Assembly: GCF_009733865.1 (NCBI RefSeq)
Contig: NZ_WOFB01000002.1
Coordinates: forward strand, 186,001-250,000
Reading direction: 5' to 3'
DNA from: Oceanobacillus salinisoli
GTDB lineage: Bacteria; Bacillota; Bacilli; Bacillales; Amphibacillaceae
Length of the DNA: 64,000 bases
Shown: positions 8,292 through 17,662 of the stretch, piece by piece
How positions within the stretch are numbered: position 1 is the stretch's first letter
How the letters are laid out: every line of letters starts with the position of its first letter
Notes under the pieces: generated by a model
Database searches by the model: none
Seen by the model: only the letters and a program-made list of their open reading frames with translations
Told to the model about the DNA's origin: nothing
Made by a program: the position numbers and the translations under genes

Positions 8292-8921
8292 ATGATTCGG
8301 GTAATCGTGGTGGATGATCATGAAGTAGTTCGAAAAGGAATTGTTGCTTATTTGCAAACAGAGGATGATATCGATATAGTTGGTCAAGCTTCCAGTGGTA
8401 ATGAGGGAGCAGCGCTTATTTTGAAGCATGAACCAGACGTAGTGTTAATGGACTTAATTATGGAAGATGGAAATGGGATTGAGGCTACCAGAAAGGTGAT
8501 GGAAAGCCTTGCAGCATGCAAAATTATTATCTTAACCAGCTTCTATGATGATGAACAGGTTTTCCCGGCAATTGAAGCAGGGGCGTTCAGTTATATTTTA
8601 AAAACCTCCTCTGCCAAGGAAATTGTAAATGCGATACGAAAAGCGGCAAAGGGTGAAAATGTGATTGAATCAAAAGTAGCTGGGAAAATGATATCAGGTT
8701 TCCGGGCAGGTGATAAGAAACCGCATGATGATTTAACTGACCGGGAAATGGAAGTACTGTTATGTATTGGAAATGGGATGACAAATCAGGAAATTAGTGA
8801 CAAACTATATATTGGAGTAAAAACTGTAAAAACCCATGTCAGTAATATTCTATCGAAGCTTGACGTACATGATCGTACACAGGCTGCTATTTATGTGCAT
8901 CGAAATGATTTGTTTAAATAG
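8292..8921 (+). CDS. liaR: LiaR, NarL-type response regulator
   Basis: 209 residues. The receiver domain has acidic D8/D9 and the phospho-acceptor D54 in VVLMDLIMEDG. The C-terminal LuxR-type helix-turn-helix is LTDREMEVLLCIGNGMTNQE onward. Start at the ATG at 8292, after GGGGAGAGG, in preference to the longer frame from 8262. Last gene of the lia operon; partner of LiaS. Confidence 0.9.
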   Translation: MIRVIVVDDHEVVRKGIVAYLQTEDDIDIVGQASSGNEGAALILKHEPDVVLMDLIMEDGNGIEATRKVMESLAACKIIILTSFYDDEQVFPAIEAGAFSYILKTSSAKEIVNAIRKAAKGENVIESKVAGKMISGFRAGDKKPHDDLTDREMEVLLCIGNGMTNQEISDKLYIGVKTVKTHVSNILSKLDVHDRTQAAIYVHRNDLFK

Positions 8922-8973
8922 CCGTAAAATCAAAATGTTTGAAAAGTTGTCATAGTTATTTTTAGTAATCTTC

Positions 8974-9003
8974 TTGTACTTGATAACTCTCGTCATGTAT
9001 AAT
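8974..9003 (+). promoter_or_regulatory. Candidate sigma-A promoter for the thiol-oxidation pair
   Basis: TTGTAC at 8974-8979 and a perfect TATAAT at 8998-9003, with an 18-bp spacer, 43 bp ahead of the bdbC-like start. Confidence 0.55.
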
Positions 9004-9045
9004 GATGATTGGAGAAAAGCAAATTTGGGAGAGGAATACGAATAA

Positions 9046-9477
9046 ATGGGGAAATTAACCAAGAAAGCAGAGAACTTATTAATGCTTGCCTGGGCTCAAG
9101 CCATTATCGCAATGGCAGGAAGCTTGTTTTACTCTGAAGTAATGGGGTATGTTCCTTGTGAATTGTGCTGGTATCAACGCATTCTGATGTACCCGTTAGT
9201 TGTTATTTATGGAGTCGCAGCCATTAAGAAGGAAATAAATATTGCACTCCCTGGAATCATCTTAAGTGGAATTGGAATGTTTGTTTCTGCATACCATTAC
9301 CTTATCCAAAAAGTTCCAGCCTTTCAGGAATTTGGTGGGGCTTGTACAGGTGGAGTTCCATGCAACGCTGTTTATGTGAACTACTTTGGATTCATTACGA
9401 TACCTTTCTTAGCATTAACTGCATTTATAGTTATCTTCGTATTAAGTATATTTTTATTAAAAGAACAGAAGAAATAA
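9046..9477 (+). CDS. bdbC: BdbC-like DsbB-family thiol-disulfide oxidoreductase
   Basis: 143 residues with four membrane segments. It has the two redox cysteine pairs of DsbB/BdbC: C38 and C41 in CELCWYQR, and C100 and C106 in GACTGGVPCN. Such proteins re-oxidise an extracellular thiol-disulfide partner using quinone. The next gene, 18 nt downstream, encodes an anchored thioredoxin-like protein with a CxxC motif, a likely partner. In B. subtilis the BdbDC pair is needed for competence pseudopilus proteins, and comK is present in this window. Confidence 0.8.
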   Translation: MGKLTKKAENLLMLAWAQAIIAMAGSLFYSEVMGYVPCELCWYQRILMYPLVVIYGVAAIKKEINIALPGIILSGIGMFVSAYHYLIQKVPAFQEFGGACTGGVPCNAVYVNYFGFITIPFLALTAFIVIFVLSIFLLKEQKK

Positions 9478-9495
9478 GGGAGGAAGTAAATTATT

Positions 9496-9975
9496 ATGGG
9501 AAAGAAAATGCTATCGATAGTTGGAGTGATTGTGCTATTATTGGTTGCTTTATATTTCGTTGTTCAATATCAAAATAATCAGGCATTGGAAGGTGCAGAT
9601 AACCCATACGGTACCACAGATTTAGATCAGGCAACGATTGATCAGTTGGATGATCCAAATTATGGAAATCAAATTTTGCCGGACGAGCTTAGCGAACAAT
9701 TAGAAAACGGGGAAGATGTGACCGTTTATTTCTATAGTCCAACTTGCGTATATTGTCAAAATACAACTCCGTATCTTGTACCGCTCGCAGAAGAAAATAA
9801 TATTGATATGAAGAAATATAATCTATTGGAATTTGGTCAGGAAGCCGTACCATATGCGATTGAATCTACTCCTACATTAGTTCATTTTGAAAATGGTGAA
9901 GAAGCTGCACGGATTGTGGGGCAAAGACCAGAAGAAGAGTTCCAGGCATTTTTTGACGAGTATGTACTGAACTAA
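9496..9975 (+). CDS. Membrane-anchored thioredoxin-like protein
   Basis: 159 residues: an N-terminal membrane anchor (about 6-24), an acidic linker, then a thioredoxin fold with the active site C84-V-Y-C87 in YSPTCVYCQNT and the cis-proline loop ESTPTLVHF. It faces the outside. It is co-transcribed with the bdbC-like gene and probably exchanges disulfides with it. It is shorter than BdbD and has a classical thioredoxin order, so the name bdbD is not given. Confidence 0.8.
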   Translation: MGKKMLSIVGVIVLLLVALYFVVQYQNNQALEGADNPYGTTDLDQATIDQLDDPNYGNQILPDELSEQLENGEDVTVYFYSPTCVYCQNTTPYLVPLAEENNIDMKKYNLLEFGQEAVPYAIESTPTLVHFENGEEAARIVGQRPEEEFQAFFDEYVLN

Positions 9976-9982
9976 TCATGTG

Positions 9983-10020
9983 AAAAAAGCTAACTAGAAC
10001 GATAACTAGTTAGCTTTTTT
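9983..10020 (+). terminator. Bidirectional terminator
   Basis: AAAAAAGCTAACTAG and CTAGTTAGCTTTTTT form a stem with T-runs on both strands. It separates the thioredoxin-like gene from the converging hmoB-like gene, whose stop codon lies within the hairpin. Confidence 0.85.
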
Positions 10021-10510
10021 CTGTATCTTCTTCATGCATAAAATACGTGGTCGTAAACGGCATATCATTATAGTATGCTGGCAGTTTAACGGAAAGCACT
10101 TGATGTGCTTCCTTATAACGATCAGACTCCTTCCATTTTTCATAGTCAGCAATCGAATTCCAATGCGTAAGTACGACATACTTATTTGATTTTATTGGCT
10201 TAAGAAATCGAAATGCTTGTACTCCTTCTATTTTATCGAGTAAGTTATTTTTGATGCGATCTTCAAAGACGGCGTGATCATCGTCCATAACCGCAATCGT
10301 GTTCATTACGACATAGCCTTTTTGAATGAGCTCACCTGACTTTTTAATGACTTCATACGTACGACCTGCACCAAAAATCTGCTTTTCGCTTTCTTCGTAA
10401 TAAGCCAATGCACCTCCATTATTCGTCATAAAGAAGAAGTTAATTGCCGGATGTTTGTCTTGTAATTTCATAAGGAAGTCCAATGTTCCATTCGTCATAT
10501 AAGCTTTCAT
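10010..10510 (-). CDS. hmoB: HmoB-like haem-degrading monooxygenase
   Basis: 166 residues ending in an ABM (antibiotic biosynthesis monooxygenase) domain, with VLTHWNSIADYEKWKESDRY typical of IsdG/HmoB proteins. These cleave haem to release iron. In B. subtilis the hmoB gene (formerly yhgC) also sits next to pbpF-hemEHY, which supports the name. Opposed to pbpF across a 320-bp AT-rich spacer. Confidence 0.8.
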   Translation of the reverse strand: MKAYMTNGTLDFLMKLQDKHPAINFFFMTNNGGALAYYEESEKQIFGAGRTYEVIKKSGELIQKGYVVMNTIAVMDDDHAVFEDRIKNNLLDKIEGVQAFRFLKPIKSNKYVVLTHWNSIADYEKWKESDRYKEAHQVLSVKLPAYYNDMPFTTTYFMHEEDTEKS

Positions 10511-10833
10511 CGTATCATCCTTCCTACCTTTCTCCTTTTATTATATTACCCTAATTCCATTTCATTAAAGCTAGTTAATCATTTATTACATATTTTTATT
10601 TACTGGGGAAATCGACAAAATTTTTTCAAAAATAGCGGCGATAAACTATGATACAATCATTTAGACCAATGAATAGTGTTAGTATGTCAGTTTATCACGT
10701 CATAACTGATGATAAGCCCTTGCTGATTAAAGTTATAATTTATAATTATTATTAAGTGATATAAAGTATATATTACTTTTCTAATGAAGAAATATGTCGT
10801 ATAATGAAAAGGAACCTGTATAGAGGTGAACAA
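10511..10833. other. Divergent promoter region between hmoB-like and pbpF
   Basis: No gene or repeat seen. AT-rich; a TATAAT hexamer at 10734-10739 may be a -10 for pbpF but no good -35 pairs with it. Confidence 0.4.
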
Positions 10834-13008
10834 ATGCAAATAAAAAAGAAAAATGTACTATCCATACGACGTCGCATACCAAAAGGACTGAGAAACCTAT
10901 TAATCGTCATGTTGGCTGTATTATTACTAGGTATGACAGGATATGGTATATTGTGGATTGGCGGAAGTCTCGTTGTTGAAGAAGATGCAATGAGACTAGA
11001 TGCTGCGACGATGATAGAGACGGAAGATGGAGAAGTGATTGACCAACTGTATAATGAAAAACGAACAATTGTCCAAATTGACGAAGTACCAGACCATGTG
11101 AAAAATTCGTTTATTGCCATAGAAGATAGACGTTTTTATGAACATGCAGGTGTCGACCTCAAGTCCGTTGTTCGGGCGGTATATAAAGATATAATCGCTA
11201 TGAGTAAAGTAGAAGGGGCAAGTACGATTACCCAGCAATTAGCGAAAAATTTATTTTTATATAATGAAAAAACATGGAAAAGAAAAGCAAAAGAAGTAAT
11301 GGCAGCAATCTATTTAGAACAAACGTTATCTAAAGATAGAATACTAGAATTATATTTAAATGAAATTTATTTTGGGGATGGCGTCTATGGTATTGAAACA
11401 GCGGCCGAGTATTTCTTTTCCAAGCCTGCTGCTGATTTAACTATCGGAGAAGGAGCGATGCTTGCAGGACTTGTAAAAGCTCCAAATGGATACTCTCCGA
11501 TTAACCATCCGGAAAAAGCATTGAATCGAAGAAATATTGTTCTCCAGTCCATGAATGATGGTGGAATGATTTCAGCGGAAACAAGAATACAGGAGCAGGG
11601 TAAAACATTAGGTTTAAATCTATATAAGCAAGAAGAACATCCTTGGAATGATACGTACATTGACCTAGTTACAAAAGAAGCGGCAGACAAATATCAAATA
11701 TCTATGGAAGAATTACGACGTGGAGGCTATCGTATTGTTGTGAACTTGGATTCTGATGCACAACGAATTGCCTATAAACAGTTCCAGGACAGTAACTATT
11801 TCCCAGGGAATACAGACGGTGCAGAGGGATCGTTTGTAATGATGGAGCAGGAAACAGGGAAAATTATCGCTGCAATTGGTGGGAGAAATTACCGGTTGGG
11901 AAATTTAAACCGAACCTTAGTGGAGAGGCAGCCTGGTTCGACCTTTAAGCCGATTGTGGTTTACGGGCCTGCAATGATGCATGAGAACGTATATACACCA
12001 TACACACTTATTCCAGACCAGCAGACGGAAGTGAATGATTATGTAGTTTCCAATGCGGATAATATGTACACCAATATGATTACAATATATAACGCAATTA
12101 TGGAATCCAAAAATACGTCAGCGGTTTGGTTACTTAATGAGATTGGAATTGATTATGCTAAAGGATTTTTAGCTGAAATGGGTATGGACATAGAGGATGA
12201 TGGGTTGCCAATTGCTTTGGGGGGATTGACTTACGGGGTAACACCAATTCAGATGATGGAAAGTTACCGTGCCTTTGTACATGAAGGAAAAGTGATCGAT
12301 TCCTATACCATTGATCGGATTTACAATCAGCAAAATGAATTAATTTTTGAAGCGAATCCTACTGAGACAGAGGTATTCAGTCCCCAAGTAGCATGGAACA
12401 TGACGAAAATTCTATCAGATACCGTTGATAAAGGAACGGCAAGTGCTGGTGAATTTAATAAAGCGCTGGCTGGTAAGACTGGGTCCACGGAACACCCGCA
12501 TGTAGAAGAACAAACGAAAGATGCGTGGTTTGTAGGCTATACTCCAGAATATGTGAGTGCATTATGGATGGGATATGACCAATCAGATGAAGATCATTAT
12601 CTTACAGGTGGCAGTGCATATCCAACCGCCCTGACCAAGTCGATACTTACTGAAATCGATAAATTAAATCCACTCTCTGAGCAATTTATAAAGCCCGATA
12701 ATGTGGAAGAGTTGCCTGAGCCAATTGAACTCCCGGAAATTTCTGAGGTAAAAGCTACCTATGAAATTGGTGGGTTTTCCCTCATTCGTGGCAAGTTAAC
12801 ATGGAATGGTTCGGCAGATGATCGTGTCATATACCGGATATACCGTGAACAAGAAGGTATAGATGAAAGGGTTGGTGAAGTAGAAGGTACAACGGAATTT
12901 TATATCAATCCTGCGTTATTCCAATCCAACCTATACTATGTTGTACCTTATGATCCTCTAACTAAACTTGAAGGCAAACGGTCGGAAACGGTAAAATTAA
13001 CATGGTAA
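10834..13008 (+). CDS. pbpF: PbpF, class A penicillin-binding protein (PBP 1A family)
   Basis: 724 residues. One N-terminal membrane anchor (about 23-43), then a glycosyltransferase domain (EDRRFYEHAGVD, GASTITQQLAKNLFL), then a transpeptidase domain with SxxK in QPGSTFKP, SxN in SKNTS and KTG in KTGST, and a short C-terminal FN3-like tail. It polymerises and cross-links peptidoglycan outside the membrane. Start chosen at the ATG at 10834 after AGAGGTGA; an in-frame ATG at 10804 lacks a ribosome site. In B. subtilis pbpF is forespore-expressed and precedes hemEHY, as here. Confidence 0.9.
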   Translation: MQIKKKNVLSIRRRIPKGLRNLLIVMLAVLLLGMTGYGILWIGGSLVVEEDAMRLDAATMIETEDGEVIDQLYNEKRTIVQIDEVPDHVKNSFIAIEDRRFYEHAGVDLKSVVRAVYKDIIAMSKVEGASTITQQLAKNLFLYNEKTWKRKAKEVMAAIYLEQTLSKDRILELYLNEIYFGDGVYGIETAAEYFFSKPAADLTIGEGAMLAGLVKAPNGYSPINHPEKALNRRNIVLQSMNDGGMISAETRIQEQGKTLGLNLYKQEEHPWNDTYIDLVTKEAADKYQISMEELRRGGYRIVVNLDSDAQRIAYKQFQDSNYFPGNTDGAEGSFVMMEQETGKIIAAIGGRNYRLGNLNRTLVERQPGSTFKPIVVYGPAMMHENVYTPYTLIPDQQTEVNDYVVSNADNMYTNMITIYNAIMESKNTSAVWLLNEIGIDYAKGFLAEMGMDIEDDGLPIALGGLTYGVTPIQMMESYRAFVHEGKVIDSYTIDRIYNQQNELIFEANPTETEVFSPQVAWNMTKILSDTVDKGTASAGEFNKALAGKTGSTEHPHVEEQTKDAWFVGYTPEYVSALWMGYDQSDEDHYLTGGSAYPTALTKSILTEIDKLNPLSEQFIKPDNVEELPEPIELPEISEVKATYEIGGFSLIRGKLTWNGSADDRVIYRIYREQEGIDERVGEVEGTTEFYINPALFQSNLYYVVPYDPLTKLEGKRSETVKLTW

Positions 13009-13025
13009 ATGTATCACGTGATTAA

Positions 13026-13059
13026 CTGGCTGCAATACTTCCATTTATGATTGCAGCCA
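13026..13059 (+). terminator. Hairpin after pbpF
   Basis: CTGGCTGCAAT pairs perfectly with ATTGCAGCCAG. No T-run follows, so termination is uncertain. Confidence 0.45.
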
Positions 13060-13174
13060 GGAGCTAGGCAAAGCAATTTAGTCAAATTAGTGACAAAAAT
13101 CGATAATTACTACACTTTCTTGTTTGAAATCTTTATAGTAGTGATAGTAGAAGAACAGCTAAAGGATGGAAATT

Positions 13175-14209
13175 ATGCCAAAAAATTTGAATGACACCAT
13201 TATAAGAGCGTATAACGGGGAGGAAACGGAATATATTCCAGCATGGTTTATGCGCCAGGCCGGAAGATCCCAGCCGGAATACCGTGAACTTAAAGAGAAG
13301 TATTCCCTTTTTGAAATTACCCATCAACCTGAATTATGTGCTTATGTAACCCGCTTACCTGTAGAGCACTATGGGGTTGATGCAGCAATTTTGTACAAAG
13401 ATATTATGAGCCCACTACCTTCTTTAGGGGTGGATGTTGAAATTAAAGCAGGAATTGGACCTGTTATTCATAATCCAATAAGAAACATTCAGGATGTGGA
13501 AAGTTTAGGAGAAATCAACCCGTCTGCAGATGTTCCATACGTATTGGATACAATACGTCTTTTAACAGAAGAACAATTGGAAGTACCTTTGATTGGATTC
13601 AGTGGAGCACCATTTACGCTGGCCAGTTATATGATTGAAGGGGGTCCTTCGAAAAATTACAGCAAGACAAAAGCATTGATGTATCGTGAGCCTGAAACAT
13701 GGTTTGCGTTAATGGATAAGCTGGCAGATATGATCATTACGTACGTGGAGGCACAAGTTGAGGCTGGTGCCAAAGCTATTCAAATCTTTGATTCATGGGT
13801 AGGAGCGTTAAATGCCGCGGATTATCGTGTGTTTATCAAACCAGTCATGACAAGGATTTTTTCCGAATTACGTAAACAACAGGTTCCATTAATTATCTTT
13901 GGTGTAGGTGCTCGACACTTATTACTTGAGTGGAATGATTTGCCAGTCGATGTGATCGGGCTGGATTGGCGAACCTCTATTACGGAAGCACGTAAAATGG
14001 GCGTGACAAAAGTTGTACAAGGAAATCTTGACCCAACGATATTACTAACACCATGGGAAACGATTGAAAACCGTACAAAAGCCATTTTAGATGAAGGATT
14101 ACAACATGGAAAATATGTCTTCAACCTTGGACATGGTGTTACACCAGATATTAAACCAGCAACATTGCAACAATTAACGAAGCTGATCCATGAATATTCA
14201 AAAAGATAG
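13175..14209 (+). CDS. hemE: HemE, uroporphyrinogen III decarboxylase
   Basis: 344 residues. Both family signatures are present: [16 protein letters not shown] near the N-terminus and [17 protein letters not shown] in the middle. It converts uroporphyrinogen III to coproporphyrinogen III. ATG at 13175 after AAAGGATGG, rather than the ATG at 13166 that overlaps that site. First gene of the hemE-hemH-hemY operon. Confidence 0.95.
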   Translation: MPKNLNDTIIRAYNGEETEYIPAWFMRQAGRSQPEYRELKEKYSLFEITHQPELCAYVTRLPVEHYGVDAAILYKDIMSPLPSLGVDVEIKAGIGPVIHNPIRNIQDVESLGEINPSADVPYVLDTIRLLTEEQLEVPLIGFSGAPFTLASYMIEGGPSKNYSKTKALMYREPETWFALMDKLADMIITYVEAQVEAGAKAIQIFDSWVGALNAADYRVFIKPVMTRIFSELRKQQVPLIIFGVGARHLLLEWNDLPVDVIGLDWRTSITEARKMGVTKVVQGNLDPTILLTPWETIENRTKAILDEGLQHGKYVFNLGHGVTPDIKPATLQQLTKLIHEYSKR

Positions 14210-14237
14210 AGATATTGGAATAAGGGGGGCACAACAA

Positions 14238-15173
14238 TTGAGCAAGAAAAAATTAGGATTATTAGTTATGGCATATGGTACACCATATAAAGAGGAAGAC
14301 ATAGAGCCTTATTACACACATATACGCCATGGACGAAAACCGGAACCTGAAGCATTACAGGATTTGAAAGACCGTTATCAAGCAATCGGCGGAACTTCAC
14401 CACTCGCAAAAATTACGGAAGAACAAACAAAAGCATTGGAAGATACATTAAATACAACTCAAGATGAATACGAGTTTCAAGCATATATTGGATTAAAACA
14501 TATTCATCCATTTATTGAAGATGCTGTGGAAGAAATGGCCAAGGATGGTATAACAGAAGCAGTATCTATCGTATTAGCTCCACATTATTCTACATTTAGT
14601 GTGAAATCCTATAATGACCGTACAGCTACTGAAGCGGATAAGCACGGTATTACTATTAAATCTGTACAAAGCTGGTACAATGAAGCTGGATTTATTAAGT
14701 TCTGGGCTGACGGAATTAAGGACATCTATAAAGGGATGCCTGAAGAAGAACAGGAAAAAGCGGTACTAATTGTTTCCGCACATAGCTTGCCTGAGAAGAT
14801 ATTGCAAAATGGAGATCCATATCCAAATCAATTAAAAGAAACAGCAGATTTAGTTGCTAAAGAAGCCGGTATTAGAAATTATGAACTTGGCTGGCAAAGT
14901 GAGGGAAATACTCCTGATCCTTGGCTTGGTCCAGATGTGCAGGATTTGACTCGTGACTTATATGAACAAAAAGGATACCGTTCCTTTGTATATGCACCAG
15001 TTGGATTTGTAGCAGATCATTTAGAGGTTTTATATGATAATGACTATGAATGTAAAGTGGTTTGTGATGAACTCGGTGCAAAATATTATCGTCCGGAAAT
15101 GCCAAATGTTCATCCGCAATTCATTCACACACTCGCTGATGTCGTACTAAATACCGCGAAGAGTGAAGCGTAA
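14238..15173 (+). CDS. hemH: HemH/CpfC, coproporphyrin ferrochelatase
   Basis: 311 residues, the size of the B. subtilis enzyme. TTG start at 14238 after AAGGGGGG; the longer frame from 14190 overlaps hemE and lacks family similarity. The metal-site histidine lies in [10 protein letters not shown], and [16 protein letters not shown] is the conserved C-terminal region. In Bacillota it puts iron into coproporphyrin III. Stop overlaps the hemY start. Confidence 0.95.
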   Translation: MSKKKLGLLVMAYGTPYKEEDIEPYYTHIRHGRKPEPEALQDLKDRYQAIGGTSPLAKITEEQTKALEDTLNTTQDEYEFQAYIGLKHIHPFIEDAVEEMAKDGITEAVSIVLAPHYSTFSVKSYNDRTATEADKHGITIKSVQSWYNEAGFIKFWADGIKDIYKGMPEEEQEKAVLIVSAHSLPEKILQNGDPYPNQLKETADLVAKEAGIRNYELGWQSEGNTPDPWLGPDVQDLTRDLYEQKGYRSFVYAPVGFVADHLEVLYDNDYECKVVCDELGAKYYRPEMPNVHPQFIHTLADVVLNTAKSEA

Positions 15174-16579
15174 TGGAATATAAACATATTGTTATTGTAG
15201 GTGGCGGAATTACAGGATTATCCGCTGCCTACTATTTACAAAAAGCGATTAAAGAAAATGCTCTTCCATACCGTGTGAAATTAGTTGAAGCGAGTGATCG
15301 TCTTGGTGGTAAGATACAATCGGTTAAAAAAGAAGGATTTACGATTGATAAAGGACCAGATTCTCTATTAGCACGAAAGCCAGCAGCTATTAATCTTGTT
15401 CGAGAGATAGGCCTGGAGGAGCAAATGATTCGCAATGCTACAGGTCAGTCCTATATACTAGCAAAAAATAAATTACATAAATTACCAGCGGGGACATTTA
15501 TGGGAGTTCCAAAAGTGGCTGATGCTGTATTAACATCACGAATGCTCTCTACAAAAGGGAAGCTTCGTGCATTATTCGATCTTATCCTGCCAAAGAGCAA
15601 GCAGGTAGGAGATCAATCAGTTGGCGCCTTTATGCGCCGACGTTTCGGAAATGAAGTAGTCGATACTTTAATTTCCCCATTACTATCAGGAATTCATTCT
15701 GGTGATGTTGACGACATGAGTCTTCAGGCAACCTATCCCAATTTTTACCAATTGGAACAAAAATATGGAAGCGTTATGAAAGGGTTGCAAAAGTCTATGC
15801 CGAACCCATTTAACAAGAAGCCCAAAAAACCTGGAAGTATGTTTTTTTCTTTTAAGAGTGGTTTAGAAACACTGGTACATCGTCTAGTGGAAGTAATGGA
15901 CGAGGATATTTTTTCCATTCATACTGCTGTGGATCATATTGAAAAAAAAGAAGAAGGCTATCATGTGTTATTAAGCAATGGGAAAGTATATAAAGCTGAT
16001 GCTGTCATAATGGCAACCCAGCATAATGCTGTGCCTAAAATATTTAGCCAATATGATTTCTTTAAGACATTGAACGAGATACCATTGACGTCATCAGCAA
16101 ATGTGGTTCTTGCCTTTGATCAAAAGGCTATTAAAAATAAATTCGATGGCACTGGTTTTCAGGTGGCCCGTAACAGCTCTAAATATCGAATTACAGCATG
16201 TACATGGACAAACAAAAAATGGCCAACAACTACACCGGAAGGAAAAGTACTGTTACGTTGCTATGTAGGAAAACCAACAGATCAAACGGTTGTTGATTTA
16301 TCAGATGAAGAAATAACGAATATCGTACTGAAAGACTTAAAACGTACTATGAAAATAAAAGGGATGCCAGAATTTTCCATTGTCACACGTTGGAAAGACG
16401 CACGCCCACAATATAATGTTGGCCATCTGGAACGTGTCAGCAAAGTACGTGCTAATATGTCAGAAACCTTACCAGGTATCTATTTGGTTGGTAGCTCCTA
16501 TGATGGGGCAGGAATTCCAGACTGTATTGGAAATGGGGAAAAGGCTGCAGAAGAAGTAATAAGTTATTTGCAAAAATAA
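15173..16579 (+). CDS. hemY: HemY/CgoX, coproporphyrinogen III oxidase (FAD)
   Basis: 468 residues with the N-terminal dinucleotide fold HIVIVGGGITGLSAAYYLQK, the DRLGGKIQS and KGPDSLLARKP segments, and the C-terminal GAGIPDCIGNGEKAAEE. It oxidises coproporphyrinogen III to coproporphyrin III. ATG overlaps the hemH stop by one base (TAATG), suggesting coupling. Last gene of the operon; a repeat-derived hairpin at about 16636-16690 may be its terminator. Confidence 0.95.
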   Translation: MEYKHIVIVGGGITGLSAAYYLQKAIKENALPYRVKLVEASDRLGGKIQSVKKEGFTIDKGPDSLLARKPAAINLVREIGLEEQMIRNATGQSYILAKNKLHKLPAGTFMGVPKVADAVLTSRMLSTKGKLRALFDLILPKSKQVGDQSVGAFMRRRFGNEVVDTLISPLLSGIHSGDVDDMSLQATYPNFYQLEQKYGSVMKGLQKSMPNPFNKKPKKPGSMFFSFKSGLETLVHRLVEVMDEDIFSIHTAVDHIEKKEEGYHVLLSNGKVYKADAVIMATQHNAVPKIFSQYDFFKTLNEIPLTSSANVVLAFDQKAIKNKFDGTGFQVARNSSKYRITACTWTNKKWPTTTPEGKVLLRCYVGKPTDQTVVDLSDEEITNIVLKDLKRTMKIKGMPEFSIVTRWKDARPQYNVGHLERVSKVRANMSETLPGIYLVGSSYDGAGIPDCIGNGEKAAEEVISYLQK

Positions 16580-16599
16580 AGAGAAATACATTCAATAAA

Positions 16600-16745
16600 A
16601 CGGGGCTGAGACAAAAGTGTTTTAGTTAAAGAAAAATCCGAAGCATAATTCAAAATTCTTTAGTTAGAATTCGAATTAGTTCGGATTTTTTATTTTTCTC
16701 TAACAGTTTGGGACTGTGGTTACTCGTCCTACAGAAAAGATTTGT
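16600..16745 (+). repeat. Interspersed hairpin-plus-box element, copy 1 (downstream of hemY)
   Basis: A long hairpin with outer arms GAAAAATCCGAA/TTCGGATTTTT and inner arms AATTCT/AGAATT is followed by GGGACTGTGGTTACTCGT and AAAAGATTTG. The same order recurs inverted at about 50820-50943, and the box alone at about 35135-35180. The hairpin ends in a T-run and probably terminates hemEHY. Confidence 0.7.
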
Positions 16746-16798
16746 TTTTTTGTCCCTATATCGATAAAATCCGACTTTAAAATATGTTGGAGCTAGTG

Positions 16799-17505
16799 GT
16801 TCTTGAGTTCATTCGAGCATCTAGAGCCTTTCTAGATTCCCTTTTGCAGGGTACTTGAATGCATTCGGTCACGTAGAAGCGTACTAGGTTCCCATTTGAA
16901 AGGTACTTGATTTCATTCGGTCACGTAGAAGCATTCTAGATTCCCTTTTGCAGGGTACTTGAATGCATTCGGTCACGTAGAAGCGTACTAGGTTCCCATT
17001 TGAAAGGTACTTGATTTCATTCGGTCACGTAGAAGCATTCTAGATTCCCTTTTGCAGGGTACTTGAATGCATTCGGTCATGTAGAAGCTCACTAGGTTCC
17101 CATTTGAAAGGCACTTGAGTGCATTCGGTCACGTAGAAGCATTCTAGATTCCCTTTTGCAGGGTACTTGAATGCATTCGGTCACGTAGAAGCATTCTAGG
17201 TTCTCTATAGAAAGGCACTTGAATGCATTCGGTCATGTAGAAGCTCACTAGGTTCCCATTTGAAAGGCACTTGAGTGCATTCGGTCACGTAGAAGCTCAC
17301 TAGGTTCCCATTTGAAAGGTGCTTGAGCGTATTCGGTCACGTAGAAGCTCTCTACGTGACCTTAGAAAGGTACTTGAGTGCATTCGGTCACGTAGAAGCA
17401 TTCTACGTGACCTTTTGAAAGGTACTTGAGCGCATCCGTTCACGTAGAGCTCTTTACGTTCCCTTTAAAAGGTACTTGAATTCATTCGAGCACGTTGAAC
17501 CTGTC
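16799..17505. repeat. Tandem array of about 14 units of 52 bp
   Basis: Units begin at about 16799, 16850, 16902, 16954, 17006, 17058, 17110, 17162, 17214, 17266, 17318, 17369, 17421 and 17471, nearly all exactly 52 bp apart. The core is ACTTGAnTGCATTCGGTCAC followed by GTAGAAG. Units alternate between two kinds of second half, ending TTTGAAA or TTTTGCAG, giving a 104-bp higher-order pattern in the left part. Two units (17335-17361 and 17386-17412) hold a perfect 11-bp dyad GGTCACGTAGA/TCTACGTGACC. A 52-bp period shifts reading frame each unit, and no long frame crosses it, so it is not coding. Confidence 0.95.
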
Positions 17506-17539
17506 CGAGAATCCTAAAAGTGCACCTTTAAAAATGTGC

Positions 17540-17662
17540 TTTTTTCAGTAGTCTCTGTTCCGTGCATTCTAGAAGACGCAGGATCACCAATTTTGCGAGC
17601 GGGGAGGTTGAAGTGTTGCCTTAAGATGCGACTCAATTCCAATAGCCATACTCCAGTCCATG
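17540..17662. repeat. Degenerate copy of a Bacillaceae interspersed sequence
   Basis: The stretch around GAGCGGGGAGGTTGAAG and GCCTTAAGATGCG resembles the 41075-41110 stretch (CGGGGAGGATGAAGCCG, CCCTAAGGTGCG). No frame is evident. A small hairpin, AAAGTGCAC against GTGCTTTTTT, lies at about 17516-17546. Confidence 0.45.

Noticed and set aside
16799-17505. Possible CRISPR array
   Set aside because: Units are contiguous 52-bp repeats without unique spacers, the variable part falls in only two or three types, and no cas genes are present.
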